Positions 32,440 to 44,224 of a stretch of 64,000 nt of DNA are shown piece by piece (within the stretch, counting starts at the first letter, position 1; the number at the start of each line of letters is the position of its first letter). Source of the stretch: Adiantum capillus-veneris (Eukaryota > Streptophyta > Polypodiopsida > Polypodiales > Pteridaceae); the NCBI GenBank assembly GCA_014529385.2, contig CM043971.1, forward strand, positions 96,521,382 to 96,585,381, written 5' to 3'. The position numbers and the translations under genes are program-made. Below the pieces are notes generated by a model that saw only the letters and a list, made by a program, of their open reading frames with translations, was not told the origin of the DNA and made no database searches.

Positions 32440-33930
32440 GTTAATAGTGTGTTTAGTAGAAGGTAAGAATATCAAAGAGCAGTGGCATGGTTGTTTTTGA
32501 TACAGCGGGTGTAAATAGAATAGAGTGATATCTTTAAAATTCTATCCATAAGCACAAGCCGCCAAGAATATTGCACGTTTGTGTTCACACGAACATTAAT
32601 TATTGTTTTATAAAATATATATTAGAAATAATAATTCACTATATAATATAGTCAAAACATGAAATATAAAGTGCTCAAAAAACGAGCCTGCTTTTAGTGT
32701 TAAAACACTAAAAAAGAACCTGTTTTAGTTTTAAAAACACTAAAAAAACGAATCTGCTTTTAATTTTTCAAACACTAAAAACGACCCTGCTTTTAGTTCT
32801 TTGAGTTTTACGATTTTCAGTCAATCAAGCATATTAATGACAACCGAACTTCACCTACCCAGTTAAATGTCCCATGCACAATATCCCATGCCGAAGTTAA
32901 GGGTGTTTACCCCATGCTGAGTGTTTTTGGTCACAAATTTATAAAATGCTCTTCAAGTTTTTCAAAATTCCCAAAGTACCCCTTGTCGTGAGATTGAATT
33001 TCTTGAAAGGCAGAAAAATTGTAGCTTTTCATAAGAAGACTGACTGTCTATCAATACGAGTAATTGCTTGTTATTTTTAGTTATAATTACCCTTTTTGCA
33101 TGGTAATTTGTGCCAAATTACATGCTAAGAAATTAACAACGGAGTCATGGTTTCATATTCTTTAATCAAGATCGGAAAAAACCTAGATATAGTGTAATCC
33201 CAACTACAAATTTTGAAATTTACCTTTAAATTTTATATTTGAAGGTGAAAAAACCCGTAAAATTTAGAGAAAATTAGTGTAATTTGGTATAAAAACCTTG
33301 AAATTTTGTCAATTTACCTCCGTTGTTTCACATATGTAGGTTTGCCAAGTTTTCGGAAAAAAAATTCAAGCATTGTGATCATTAGCTATACGCGGGCAAC
33401 TCCATGATCATTAGCTATACTCCATGCACTATAACTATTACCTCCTGAGAGAGAGAGAAAGAAGGAAAGAAAGATAGAGAACGATCATAATATGAAAGGG
33501 GCCCTGTAGGCCCCAACTGTAGTTTCTTATAGCAATTCATAGGTATAGCTTTAAAGAAATTCACATGTCCAGCCTTAACGTTCCTGCAGCGCTCTCTCTC
33601 ATCTCTCTTTGCGCTTTCTCTGTTGTCTGCTGCCGCTTGCTGCTTTGCCAAGCCTTTCACGCCAAGCCTCAGGTTCCCATCTCGCGTCAGGTTCCCTCTC
33701 GCCTCTCCCCTCCACCTGCTCGCCACCAAGCGGCTTGCTTGCGCCCACTTGAGGGAATTTAGCCTGCGCTAATTGAGTGCACTAACTAATGAGTTAATCT
33801 CTCAAGCTGATAACGTTCGGAGAAGGGAGAACCTAGGCTCGGAGCTCGGACAAGGGAGAACCTGCTGGGAGTCTAGCTCGGCCATGGGGAGAAGGGAGTC
33901 TACGTCGGCCCGAAAACCTCCTGCCAGGTA
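32440..33930. other. Transposon 5' side, no gene
   Basis: AT-rich upstream region of the MULE-like gene. Between 32,680 and 32,815 there are about four irregular ~42 bp tandem units of AAACACTAAAAA plus ACGA-CCTGCTTTTAG. From 33,570 to 33,760 the sequence becomes C/T-rich; from 33,780 to 33,900 short AAGGGAGAACCT units recur. No coding family seen. Confidence 0.6.
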
Positions 33931-33937
33931 GATTTGT

Positions 33938-33985
33938 AAACTACCTGTAGCCATCCACGCCGGCGTGGATGGCTACAGGTAGTTT
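33938..33985. repeat. Perfect 48 bp palindrome
   Basis: Arms of 24 bp with no spacer: AAACTACCTGTAGCCATCCA-CGCC and its exact complement. Closely related palindromes follow at 34,444, 34,559 and 34,685. Confidence 0.95.
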
Positions 33986-34153
33986 TTTTTTTCAATGTTT
34001 TAAAGCTATGTTTCTAAGGCTTATGTTTTAATTGAAATGAGAAGCCTTCTGTAACTGTAGCTCTTGACTCTTCAATTGGAATTTGAACCTTTCTGTAACT
34101 GTAACGCTCTCTGTAAAGACCAAGAGAGATGTTGGAGGGGTAGTGCACCCCCC

Positions 34154-34322
<169 letters not shown>

Positions 34323-34443
34323 TTCTAGCCAGTGTATAGGAGAATCATGGCGAAACTCAAACCAAAGCGCATGTGTTGGGATAAATTGCCAAGGCTCTGC
34401 CAGGACTTCTGTGTAGCTTCCTTATCATGATGATTCTAAGCCT

Positions 34444-34491
34444 AAACTACCTGTAGCCATCCACGCTGGCGTGGATGGCTAGAAGGAGTTT
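34444..34491. repeat. Imperfect 48 bp palindrome 2
   Basis: Same sequence family as 33,938-33,985: left arm identical except the last base, right arm GGCGTGGATGGCTAGAAGGA-GTTT with a few mismatches. Confidence 0.9.
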
Positions 34492-34558
34492 TGGATGTGA
34501 AAATCTACGTGTTTATAAGCTCTGTCTGAGAATCTTCATATCTGTATAGCTTCTCTTA

Positions 34559-34606
34559 AAACTACCTGAAGCCATCCACGCCGGCGTGGATGGCTAGAAG
34601 TAGTTT
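34559..34606. repeat. Imperfect 48 bp palindrome 3
   Basis: AAACTACCTGAAGCCATCCA-CGCC followed by GGCGTGGATGGCTAGAAGTA-GTTT. Two or three mismatches between arms. Confidence 0.9.
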
Positions 34607-34684
34607 CTTGCAACATTCGTTTAGCGGTAGTGATTCATTTTTGCATTGAATTTCATCATCTTTTATTAAGCTAAGTAAGCTCAG

Positions 34685-34723
34685 TCAAGCTATCCACGCC
34701 AACATGGATGTCTAGAGGGAATT
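34685..34723. repeat. Degenerate palindrome 4 at the insertion edge
   Basis: CAAGCTATCCACGCC then AACATGGATGTCTAGAGGGA. It abuts the point where gene X sequence resumes (about 34,721), so this palindrome family sits at the right edge of the inserted DNA. Confidence 0.7.
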
Positions 34724-35362
34724 TCTCGAGACGAAGAGTATTTAATGCTATGGACTCTAGACTGCCTAAGCAGGTAAAAGGTAACTCTTGCACTCATTAT
34801 TCTTTCTCCTTTGTAAGAATCTCTTATGATGTTCTTTTTTGCTTGACACTTCCATAGCTTGACACAAACTCATGTGAAACGGTCACTTGCAAGTGATATC
34901 TTTCTCATTAGGAGGCTCAATCTTGGAAACGAGCAAAGCTGGAAGAAATTCTTCGACGAAGAGGCTCTACAAGAAATTGAAGTAGAAATACAAGAGGACA
35001 AAAGGGTGCATCCTTGGATCTGGTGGAAAATTCCCCTTGGTTTGCTCATGCAGTTGATGTATTCGGTAGGTTACACATGCTTTGTACTCATCTATCTCTT
35101 GTAAAGCATCTACTTAAATTTTGTTTCACATATAGGGACAATTTAAGGAACAGCTATCAAAAAGACTCGCAGAATCCAGCCTCTCTTGTGAAGATCAAGG
35201 CTATAATGAAAAATACAAGAGCTCCATTGATGAGGTCGAGACTTATCTCAAGAATAATACGGGTGCAAATTGGTTGCAGTGGCAAATATGGCACTACGAG
35301 AGAGGTGGTTTAGCAAGCTATATGGTCTAGACTAGCAGAGTTAACACAATGTCACACTTAAT
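34721..35362 (+). pseudogene. Gene X copy B, rest of exon 2 to exon 4 (5' part)
   Basis: Exon 2 resumes and ends at 34,773 (donor GTAAAA); exon 3 is 34,858-35,065; exon 4 starts at 35,136 after CATATAG. Exon 4 has lost one A in a short run near 35,256 relative to copy A and carries the same TAG as copy A. It is interrupted at 35,362 by the copia element. Confidence 0.75.
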
Positions 35363-35589
35363 TGTTACCATATACATGTGGTAGTGATGTGTGTGAACAC
35401 ACTAGGACCGCCGGGGCATTTTTTCCCTCTTTAGGAGGTTTTTTCCCCCGTGCATTATATATACGCCCATCACTCTAGGGCTATCTATCTTTCCATTGCA
35501 CACTAAGTAACATACTCTCTATTGTGTGCCTTGAGCTTCCTTCGTCTTCTCCAAGCTGTGTGTGTTTCTCTGCAACCCTAATTCCAACA
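35363..35589 (+). repeat. Copia 5' LTR
   Basis: 227 bp, identical to 40,312-40,538. A TATA-like TTATATATAC is at 35,455-35,464. Confidence 0.97.
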
Positions 35590-35591
35590 AT

Positions 35592-35603
35592 TGGTATCAG
35601 AGC
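35592..35603 (+). other. Copia primer binding site (tRNA-iMet)
   Basis: TGGTATCAGAGC lies 2 bp after the 5' LTR end and is the complement of the 3' end of plant initiator tRNA-Met. Confidence 0.9.
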
Positions 35604-35951
35604 AGGTCACGTTCTCCCGGGCTTAGTCGCCAGCTGCTCCAGCACACGCCTGCTCACTTTCTCCGATTTCAGTGAGCTTTGGCAAGCGTTCGCAGGTCGA
35701 CAAATATTTTGGGAGAGCTCGAGGAGCTTGGTCTGCTCAGAATTTTGATTTGGGCTCATTTCGGCCTCCGTTTCCACTACGGGCAGTACTGCACAGGTTA
35801 TTTCGGCATTTTGTGCAGATTTTCTGTCAGTGCCGTTTTCTGCATAACAGGTGCCTTATAGTCTTCTACGGTTTGTGCTATATAGCACAAGTTGTTCCCG
35901 CTCCATTTCTCCTATTTTCGGGCAGTTTTCACATCAGGTGCAGCATTTACC

Positions 35952-37493
35952 ATGGCTGACAACAACAACACAGATGTGTTCAAGATGTTTGCTGCTGAGG
36001 ACAGGTTGGATGGGGACAACTACCCTATGTGGGCTTATATGATGCAACACGTTCTTGTGTCAAAAGGTGTCTGGAACATTGTGCAGGGCATTGATGTACG
36101 TCCTGGTTCTGAAGATGTAGGCGATATTGAGGATGTTGCAGGTCTTGCTGCAAGGATTGCAGCTGTTAGAGTTGTTTTGCCTACAGTAGAACAAGCTCGT
36201 TGGGATGTTAAGGATGCGCAGGCTCATGCATTGATTGCGTTGTCTGTGAAGCGCACCATTATTCCTCACATCCGTTCAGCAAAATCTGCAAAACAGGCTT
36301 GGGATATTCTAGCAGGTCTTTATGCAAGCCGCAATGAGGCTAAAATTGCTTTGCTGCGTAAAGAGCTAGAGTCGAAGATTATGCATGAGGAAGATGATAT
36401 GGACACTTTCCTTGCTAGTGTCAAGGATATCAATGAGCAACTCATTTCTGCAAGTGAAGTCATTTCTGACAGTTCCCTTGTGCAGACTGTTCTTGATGCC
36501 TTACCAGATTCCTACCACACTTTTGCTAGTACTTGGAGACTGATGACCCAAGGAAATCCTGAAGTTGTCAAGTTTGATGCATTATGCACATTGCTGTTGC
36601 AAGAGTCACTTTCTAGAAAAAACAGGACTAGGCAGCGTGCAGTTGAACAGGCTTTTATTGATTCTCAAAGAAAGGGTGGTAACAGTAATGCAGCCACTTC
36701 TTATGGTTCTGCTGCGAGTGGCAAAATTTCTGTTCCTAATGCTTCTGCTGGCAGCACTTCGTCTGGCAATTCTGGTGATAAGGGCAAAAAGAAGATGCGT
36801 TGCCATTATTGTAAAGCCAATGATCACTTGATCAAGTCGTGTCCTAAGTTGAAGGCCAAAGAGGCTAAGAAGAAAGAGGGTGGTTCCACTGCAAATGCTG
36901 GTTCCACTACAAATGCAGCCATTGTTGAGTCTTCTGTGAAAGGAGATTGTGATGCTGATGTTGATGCAGAATGGGCTTTTAGCGCAGAGTGCACTTACAA
37001 TCCTGCTGTCCATGATGCATGCTTGTCAGTTGCTGCAGATTCACATGTGTGGTATTTCGACAGTGGTGCTACAAAGCACATTACCTCACATCGTGAATTG
37101 TTTACCTCTCTCGAGTCTGTCCCTCATGGGAATTCAGTCACTTGTGCCAACAACGCCTCTTATCCAGTTCAGGGAGTTGGAAAGATTGTGCTCACTGCTG
37201 CTAATGGCAGTTCCTTCACACTTGTTGATGCACTTTATGTACCTGGGATCAAGAAGAATCTCTTGTCTGTATCCGCACTTGCTAGACTTGGACTTGTAGT
37301 CAAATTTGTGGATGACAGATGTACAGTTCATGATCTCAGTTTTGGTGATGAAATTGTTGCATCTGGGCTTTTGTGCCGTGGGCTGTATAAGCTCACTTTG
37401 TATGACAAGTGTGGACAAAATTTTGCAAATGCTGTTGCAGATTCAGGGCTATTTCAGATGCAAAACTTTGGCATGCACGTTTTGGTCATCTGA
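35952..37493 (+). pseudogene. Copia gag and protease
   Basis: Start taken at the ATG at 35,952 (MADNNNTDVFKMFAAEDRLD); the frame is open upstream to 35,892 but that part lies in the leader. Gag has the copia pattern LDGDNYPMWAYMM, then a CX2CX4HX4C knuckle (CHYCKANDHLIKSC, 36,801-36,841) in a Lys-rich tail. Protease follows with DSGATKHIT at 37,056. The frame is lost at about 37,452, in a TTT run, where one base appears to be missing; the continuation in the next frame gives the LWHARFGHL start of the pre-integrase domain. Confidence 0.9.
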
Positions 37494-37867
37494 ATTTTGC
37501 CAGTTTGCTGCGTTTGCAGAAATCTGATATGGTTGCTTCTTTGCCGCCTCTTGAAGCACCTATCAAACATGTTTGTGAAGGCTGTATTCTGGGTAAAATG
37601 CAGCGTTCTAAGTTTCCAAAGGATGGTTCAGTTAGGGCCACATGCAGGTTGCAGCTTGTGCATAGTGACGTTTGTGGGCCCATGCAAACTCCGTCCTTGG
37701 GCAATTACCTATACTTCGTGACTTTCATTGATGATTACTCCAGGCATGCGTGGGTATTTCCGCTTAAAGCGAAGTCCGAAGTTTTTATGTGCTTCAAACA
37801 ATTTTTGGCTATGGCTGAAAATGTCTCAAAATGTACTATGGGCACCCTCCGTTCCGATCGAGGGGGG
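37455..37867 (+). pseudogene. Copia pre-integrase and integrase, first part
   Basis: Reads LWHARFGHLNFA, the CEGCILGKM zinc segment (about 37,573), then the integrase core HSDVCGPM with its first Asp at 37,667 and the second in LRSDRGG (about 37,855). The frame breaks at a run of six G (37,862-37,867), again consistent with one missing base. Confidence 0.9.
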
Positions 37868-38905
37868 AGTATATGTCTCATGAATTTAATGCATTTCTGG
37901 CTAGTCGTGGGATAAAACACCAATGTACAGTGCCTTATACACCTCAGCAAAATGGTGTTGCTGAGAGGAAAAACAGGTCACTAACGGAAATGGCACGATG
38001 TATGGTCAAAAGTCAAGCTTTGCCGCATTCGTTTTGGCTTGAGGCCATCATGTGTGCCACTTATGTACTTAACAGATGTCCTACGAAAGCTTTGCAGTCT
38101 ATTACTCCATATGAAGCATGGCATGATAGAAAACCTTCTATTGAGCACATGCGTGTTTTTGGCTGTTTGGCATATGCTTTGGTGCCACAAGTGCAGCGCA
38201 GAAAATTGGATGATAAGGCTGTCAAATGTATTTTTGTTGGTTATAGTGCTGAAAGCAAAGGTTACAGGTTGTATCATCCGCAAACAAAACGTATTTTGGT
38301 TTCACGGGATGTAGTGTTTGTGGAAGATTCTGTTCAACCCTTGCTGTCATGTACTAGAGATAGTAATGTAAGCTCACAGGACATTTATGACACTTTGTTG
38401 CCTCTTTTCAGTGGTGGAAATACGAATGTAAGTTCCAATGAGGCAAATGTACAGCCTATGGGGGTTTCTGAAAATGTTTTAGAACAGCCTATTACTGATG
38501 CAGATGTACATGATGTACTTGATGAGGAAAGGGCTGAAAATGAGCAGGCTAGTAGTATGCCAAAATGGCTGGTGCACACTTTGCATGACAGTAAATTGGA
38601 TGCACCTTTATCTAGTCGTACTCGTTCAGGCTCTCGCCATGCATCTTATGCATCAGATTGTTATGCTTTGGCTGTGTCTAGTTTACATGATGTTGAGGAG
38701 CCTCTGTCTTTTGATGAAGCACAGAATTCAGAAAATTGGATTGCTGCCATGAAATCAGAATATGATGCACTTATAGAGAATGACACATGGACTTTATGTG
38801 ATTTGCCTCCTGGCAAAAAGGCCATTGGTACGAAGTGGGTTTACAAGTTGAAACGCAAGCCGGATGGTGAGATCGATCGCCATAAGGCTCGACTTGTTGC
38901 AAAGG
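37868..38905 (+). pseudogene. Copia integrase, end, and start of reverse transcriptase
   Basis: Continues with the third catalytic residue in NGVAERKNR (37,953), the conserved VFGCLAY and RLYHPQTKRI segments, and then ENWIAAMKSEYDALIENDTW (38,734), the typical opening of copia reverse transcriptase, up to HKARLVAK (38,880). The frame is lost at 38,904, one base short in a G run. Confidence 0.9.
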
Positions 38906-39744
38906 TTATGCACAACAAAAAGGCATAGATTATGAAGAGACTTTTGCTCCCACTTGTCGTATGACTATTGTGCGTTTTCTATGTGCATTGGCAGCTCATT
39001 TTGGTTGGGATGTACATCAATCAGACATTGTTACTGCTTTCTTGAATGGTGACATATTTGAGGAAGTTTATGTAACGCAGCCTCGCGGTTTTGTCATAAA
39101 AGGACAAGAGGACAAAGTGTGCAAATGTAAGAAGGCTTTGTATGGGTTGAAGCAATCTCCTCGTGCTTGGTATGAGAAAGCTGACACTCATTTGGTTAAA
39201 CGAGGCTTTCGTAACAGTCCAACAGAAAGCACATTGTATGTAAAGCGTGAGGATGATGTATTTCTCATTGTGGTTCTTTATGTTGATGATTTGCTGATCA
39301 CTGGACCAAATGAGAGACATATTGCTGAATTTAAGGCTGATTTGAATGCTACTTTCAAGATGAAAGATTTGGGGCTGTTGCATCATTACTTGGGTATACA
39401 GTTTAAGCAGTGTGATGGTGGTATTGCCTTGTGTCAGAAAAGTTACATAGAGACATTGCTATGTAAGTTTGGACTTCAGGATTGCAAACCTATTGCCACT
39501 CCCATGGAAACAGGTTTGAAGTTGAGTCTACATGATGCTGGCGATCCTGCTGATGTCACTCTTTACCAAACTGCTGTTGGCTGCCTCATTTATGTATGCA
39601 ACACGAGGCCAGATATTCAGTTTGCAGTCTCGCAGGTCAGCAGATTTATGCATAGCCCAGGGTCTAAGCATTGGCAGGCTGTCAAGAGGATTTTCCGCTA
39701 CCTTAGTGGCACTTTACATCTTGGCTTGTTTTATCCCAGGGGGG
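38906..39744 (+). pseudogene. Copia reverse transcriptase
   Basis: Carries the QSDIVTAFLNGD, ALYGLKQSPRAWYEK and catalytic YVDDLL (39,280) motifs and the LTYLRYLS-like RIFRYLSGT segment. Open until a second run of six G at 39,739-39,744, where the frame shifts into RNase H. Confidence 0.9.
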
Positions 39745-40234
39745 ATCATTGCCGCCAGACTTACATGCTTTTTCGGACTCAGATTGGGCTGGTTGTTTTG
39801 ACACGCGAGTGTCCACAAGTGGTTTTTGTTTCATGCTTGGCAGTTCATGTATATCATGGTTGAGCAAGAAGCAACCTACTGTGGCCACTTCGAGTTGTGA
39901 GGCTGAGTACAGGGCAGTCTTCACAGCTACGGTTGAGTGTGTATGGCTCAGACGCCTTATGGCTGACTTGGGTGTTGGACAGGACACTGCCAACACTATC
40001 TACACTGACAGTCAGAGCGCATTGGCAGTTGCGAGGAACCCAGTTTTTCATGCTCGCACAAAGCACATTGAGGTGCATTACCACTATGTCAGGGAGAGGC
40101 TCTCAGCAGGAGAGATCAGCTTGGCTTATGTGCCAACACAGGACAACCTTGCAGATCTTTTCACAAAGGCATTGTCTCGTGAGAAGCTTGAAGCTTTCCG
40201 CAAAGCTTTGGGCTTACTCCCCTTTGTGGACTGA
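39745..40234 (+). pseudogene. Copia RNase H
   Basis: Contains the catalytic series SDSDWAGC (39,770), SSCEAEYRA (39,888) and TDSQSALAVARNPVFHARTK (40,006), then HIEVHYHYVRE and the ADLFTKAL end typical of plant copia. It stops at 40,232-40,234, 77 bp before the 3' LTR. Confidence 0.92.
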
Positions 40235-40311
40235 TCCTGTCCTCAGGGCATGGCACTTCCCTTTACTCATGTGCCAGCTCTCGTTTCCGCCGCATCACTC
40301 CAGGGGGGATT

Positions 40312-40538
40312 TGTTACCATATACATGTGGTAGTGATGTGTGTGAACACACTAGGACCGCCGGGGCATTTTTTCCCTCTTTAGGAGGTTTTTTCCCCCGT
40401 GCATTATATATACGCCCATCACTCTAGGGCTATCTATCTTTCCATTGCACACTAAGTAACATACTCTCTATTGTGTGCCTTGAGCTTCCTTCGTCTTCTC
40501 CAAGCTGTGTGTGTTTCTCTGCAACCCTAATTCCAACA
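40312..40538 (+). repeat. Copia 3' LTR
   Basis: Identical to the 5' LTR. Followed by TTGATAAGC, which rejoins gene X exon 4. Confidence 0.97.
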
Positions 40539-41511
40539 TTGATAAGCTTCTCACAATTACGCAAACCCCACTTACAGCACAAAGGTAATCTGGAAGTGCT
40601 TTTGGGATGGTATGTTGAAGTCGCTAATCCTTTATGTGCTTTGTATTGCTTGCAGGAAGGTTTGGGTACTAGATCGTATTTTAAGGAAAGACATTCGTAG
40701 GCTATGGGGTTTTGATGGAGGAGAAAAAGAATGGTGCAACTATATAGCATACTACTCCTATTGGGAGTCAGTTGTGGAGCGAGCAATGGACCTTATAAAG
40801 GAGGTCAAGGAAGTGCCCTTTGATATTTGGAGCGACGCCATACGAGATTTCTTTTATTCTTGCCAAAAAGAGCACCTTTCTCACTATTTCAGGGAGATAT
40901 CTAAATTGACTCCTGGAATGAAAGTACAAAAGATGCCCTATTTGGAAGCTACAGCTTGGAGATTTTCATATAGGCAAGTATGGTTAGTAGAAGGTTTGCA
41001 AGCTGACAAGGGGACAGGGATGAAAATAATCTCTAATAGGAGATTTATGCATCGAAAGTTGTGTCTAATCCCAACAAGTCGAATATTGCATAAGTGTTTT
41101 TTCTTACCTTTGAAACCTACTAACAAACACGTGATCTATGAAATGAGTGACATTATTTTTAGGAATCTTTTGCTGCAGCTCGGTTACCTAGGATGTGCTC
41201 GACCGTGGATGGAAAAGGGAGATGTCTTTTTAAATGTAAGTCACTGTCCTCACATTGGTCCTTCCTCTAAAATTGTTGTGGTGATCGACGTCGACAAACA
41301 ACAACATGCTGTCAAAATTGGAATCTTGAAGAAGGAACCATTCAGCCAGTATTGGGAGCTTCAAAATGAAGACAACTCTTGGCATGACTGGAACATATGT
41401 TTAAAAGTGTTGCAAGGATGGTCTCCAATGTCTAATGTTGGACGAGAGGACGGTGTTTTTACTTGTTGGCTTCTAGGAGAGGAAATGGTTTCTTTTGAAG
41501 AAGATTTATAA
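40539..41511 (+). pseudogene. Gene X copy B, end of exon 4 and complete exon 5
   Basis: Exon 4 ends at 40,584 (donor GTAATC); exon 5 is 40,656-41,511 and is fully open. It encodes about 285 residues with the segments KVWVLDRIL, EWCNYIAYYSYWESVVERAM, FDIWSDAIRDFFYSCQKEHL, IFRNLLLQLGYLGCARPWME, KIVVVIDVDKQQHAVKIGI and GREDGVFTCWLLGEEM. No known domain is recognised; the region is mixed helix and strand without membrane segments. It is the only complete version of this exon in the window, as copy A lost its second half. Confidence 0.7.
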
Positions 41512-42740
41512 AGAGATTTGGATGATGAGTTCTACCTTTTTGTAGAACGTTGTAAACTTATTTGGATATACATGGTAGAACTCAATCAAGAGTTTTGTAT
41601 TCAGCTTAATCTTATAAATATGGTCCTTTGTATTGCAATATTTCATTTTCATTTATGTCCATCTTCATTTTCATGCGATCTCATGTTATTAAGTGTATTC
41701 AAATGATAGAAAAATGTGTGAAAACGTAACGAATTCGAAAAAAATCAATTCTTTGTTTTTTTATCAAAATGTGTGATACATCATTTCAAGCTTTGCATCC
41801 CTACTATTTGTGAAGCTGGTTCTCTAGCTTGATTTGCTTTTCATCTTTAAAATTTGTATGTCAAAAGTACACCTTTGAGAGTGTCCTTGTAATAGCTAAA
41901 AATATCTTGTAATAAATTTAGCATGTTTTACAAGCTAAAAATTTTAAGGTTTCACTCTTACTACTGATTCTACACTTCTAAAACATGTACCATATTCTTT
42001 GTACTTAGCATTTGAATTTAAAAGGTAAAGAAATGTCAATTTCTAGTTCATCATTTTCCTTGCACCTCCACACAAAGGCCACATTCACTAACAATATTAT
42101 TGTAGATGCTTCACATTACTCCATCTCTACTATTCCACCACACCCACCATGTATTTCAGCTTGGTTATTTATTGGCACTCTCAATGTAGAGCTATCTTTT
42201 TTGAGGAAATCTTGAGCTGGTTGTGAGCTAAGCTAATCAAGCTTCATCAAGATCAATACCCCCCCCCCCCCCCCCCCCCCACCCCCCCCCCCCCCCCCCC
42301 CCCTTCCCTTCACGTCCCACCTCTCTCTCATCTCTCTCTCTCCTCTCCTCCCTCCCCCACCCCCACACCCACCCCCAATATTTATGTTTTCCTAAAAAGG
42401 GCTTTCTTTTATTGTCAATATTTTATTGGTAGCAAAATTTTCTATATGGATATTTATGCTTTTGTAAAATGATAAATTTACCATACTCAAAAATCTATCT
42501 TCATAAAAATATTTATCAATTAGAACTATGGTGTAAAAGATACGCACTAGAACTACATGTACGAATGTTTTTCATTATGAAAATTTTGCACTAACTAACT
42601 TGGAACAACAATGTGCAAATTTCATTATAGTAACTTGAAAGTAGAAATAATTCTCATATATGAAGTAGAGTATAATAAGTAAAGATTCTTCTTTTTCAAC
42701 TTACAATTGTGATGCATTTTTTTATTACTATTAAATGAGG
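41512..42740. other. Gene X 3' flank, copy B
   Basis: Non-coding AT-rich DNA matching 1,981-3,068. It holds a poly-C tract at about 42,258-42,302 followed by CT-rich sequence to 42,375. Homology jumps from A 3,068 to A 6,187 at about 42,740. Confidence 0.7.
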
Positions 42741-43087
42741 CGAGGGCAACAATGGTGATCGCCTTCTGTAGCCATATTATTGGCGAGGAATTTTGCACGG
42801 AGCGCAATAACTGTGCACAGCCAGGTGAGACGAGATGATGGGCAATGTCACAGGAACGTAGGAGTGCTATCTACTCAATGATACCATGTGGAAATTAGAG
42901 GTGATACTCTACATTGTGCATACACACACACATAGACGTGCTAGTGCAGGAGGCGGTTACCAAGAGATGCATGTGGACAGATGAAACTGCTCACATTATT
43001 CGGGTTGGAGACCTCTATCAATAGAGGTACGATTGAGATTACAAACGTCATGTTGACGAGTTAAAGCCTTGCATCTTATTTCCAACA
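42741..43087 (-). mobile_element. Truncated copy of the small LTR element
   Basis: Keeps only the 5' end (minus strand) of the element seen whole at 4,432-6,550: the 201 bp LTR at 42,887-43,087 with TG..CA ends, the primer site before it, and about 140 bp of leader. AGAAG follows as in copy A. The rest was deleted together with 1.4 kb of left flank, showing that copy B, not copy A, is the derived state here. Confidence 0.85.
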
Positions 43088-43092
43088 AGAAG

Positions 43093-44224
43093 AACCAAGG
43101 GAGGAGAAAGAAGAGGAGGAATAAAGATTGGAATCGAGTTGTTTTAAGCCTGTAGAGCCGTCGAGCGCCACCACTGCGGAGCTGTTCCTGTTGCCTCTCG
43201 TCCGTCACTGCCCAGTGCCGACGTCCCCGGTGGTGCTACCCTGCAGCACCCGAGAGGAAAACCAAAACTCTCTCTCTCTCTCTCTTTTCGACAGGGGTGC
43301 AACCCCCCCACCACCTCTTCCTTGGCCAGCAGTGAGCGGGAAGAAGTCCACACTCCCTCCCACGCTCGCCATTCCTTTGTCTCTCTGTTCAAATAGAGGT
43401 TACAGCATTTGAAACTTTTTGTCATTTTTTTGAGTTCAAGGGTTAAGGCATTAAGCCCACTTTCTACCTTCCACCCACCACTTTCCAATTCTAGCCTTAA
43501 GAGGCTCATTACACGCAAAATGGCAGCAGTGTGTAAGCTTCCGTAGCAAGGCTTTTTGAGGTAATCGGATACGGTATCAAAAAGTTCTTTCCCGCACCAG
43601 AAAATTCCGGTGATATTTTGCAGAACATTCTAGCAAGGCTCTCTTCATGCAAAAATTATTAGGTAGAGGAAACTTCAACATTTTAGTCGATTTCTGCAAC
43701 AGACTCGCTTACCTTACCGCAGGTGAGCTTAGTCTCGTCAGCGTTCACAGGGGTACCACTCAATGTACCGGCAGGGCTGTCTGTAGAGACAACCTCGCAC
43801 TTCCTCAAAGACCTAAAGCCGCCGAGGTTTTGGGGCGAGGAACGGGAATGAAACAAAGACTCTGTCAATATGTTCCTAGAGCGAAGTGGTCGGACTTGCA
43901 TGCGCTGCGATAGAAGCCTAGCCACGTGCAGCCCGTAGAGGCTAGCCTCTCATTAACTGGCAAGGCTTACAAGTGGTGGATGAATCTAACCCCTCATTCT
44001 GCCACTTGGATGGAAATTGAAGAGATGTTTTGCAAAGAATTCTTGCCAGCTAATAAAGGGAAGAAAAGTTGGGAGTTGTGGGATAAATGTTCTATGGAGA
44101 ACAAATCCCTAACTCAGTACATCTCGGACTATAGGGGGATAGTACTCAAGCTAAAAAGGATCGATGAATTCCAGAAGCTACGGGGCTTCAAGAGAGGCCT
44201 CATAGACGGTTACCTTGTTTGTTA
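43093..44224 (+). pseudogene. Ty3/gypsy gag relic, copy B
   Basis: Shorter form of the relic at 7,455-8,300. The first part is missing (the equivalent of A 7,180-7,735), joined at 43,711-43,720. The frame at 43,926-44,225 keeps SLTGKAYKWWMNLTP, FCKEFLP, SWELWDKCSMENKSLTQYI and FKRGLIDGYL and is cleaner than copy A across the segment where A lost a base. It then jumps to the gene Y upstream region at 44,213-44,220 with TTG microhomology. Confidence 0.75.

Larger units (their letters stand above)
35363..40538 (+). mobile_element. Ty1/copia LTR retrotransposon, very young
   Basis: 5,176 bp element in exon 4 of gene X copy B. LTRs 35,363-35,589 and 40,312-40,538 (227 bp each, TGTTACC..CCAACA) are identical base for base by eye. 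Target duplication is TTAAT on the left and TTGAT on the right; copy A, without the insertion, reads TTGAT. The primer site TGGTATCAGAGC (35,592-35,603) matches tRNA-iMet, and a purine tract AGGGGGGAT precedes the 3' LTR. All copia domains are present in the copia order gag-PR-IN-RT-RNH, but the reading frame shifts four times. Confidence 0.97.
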
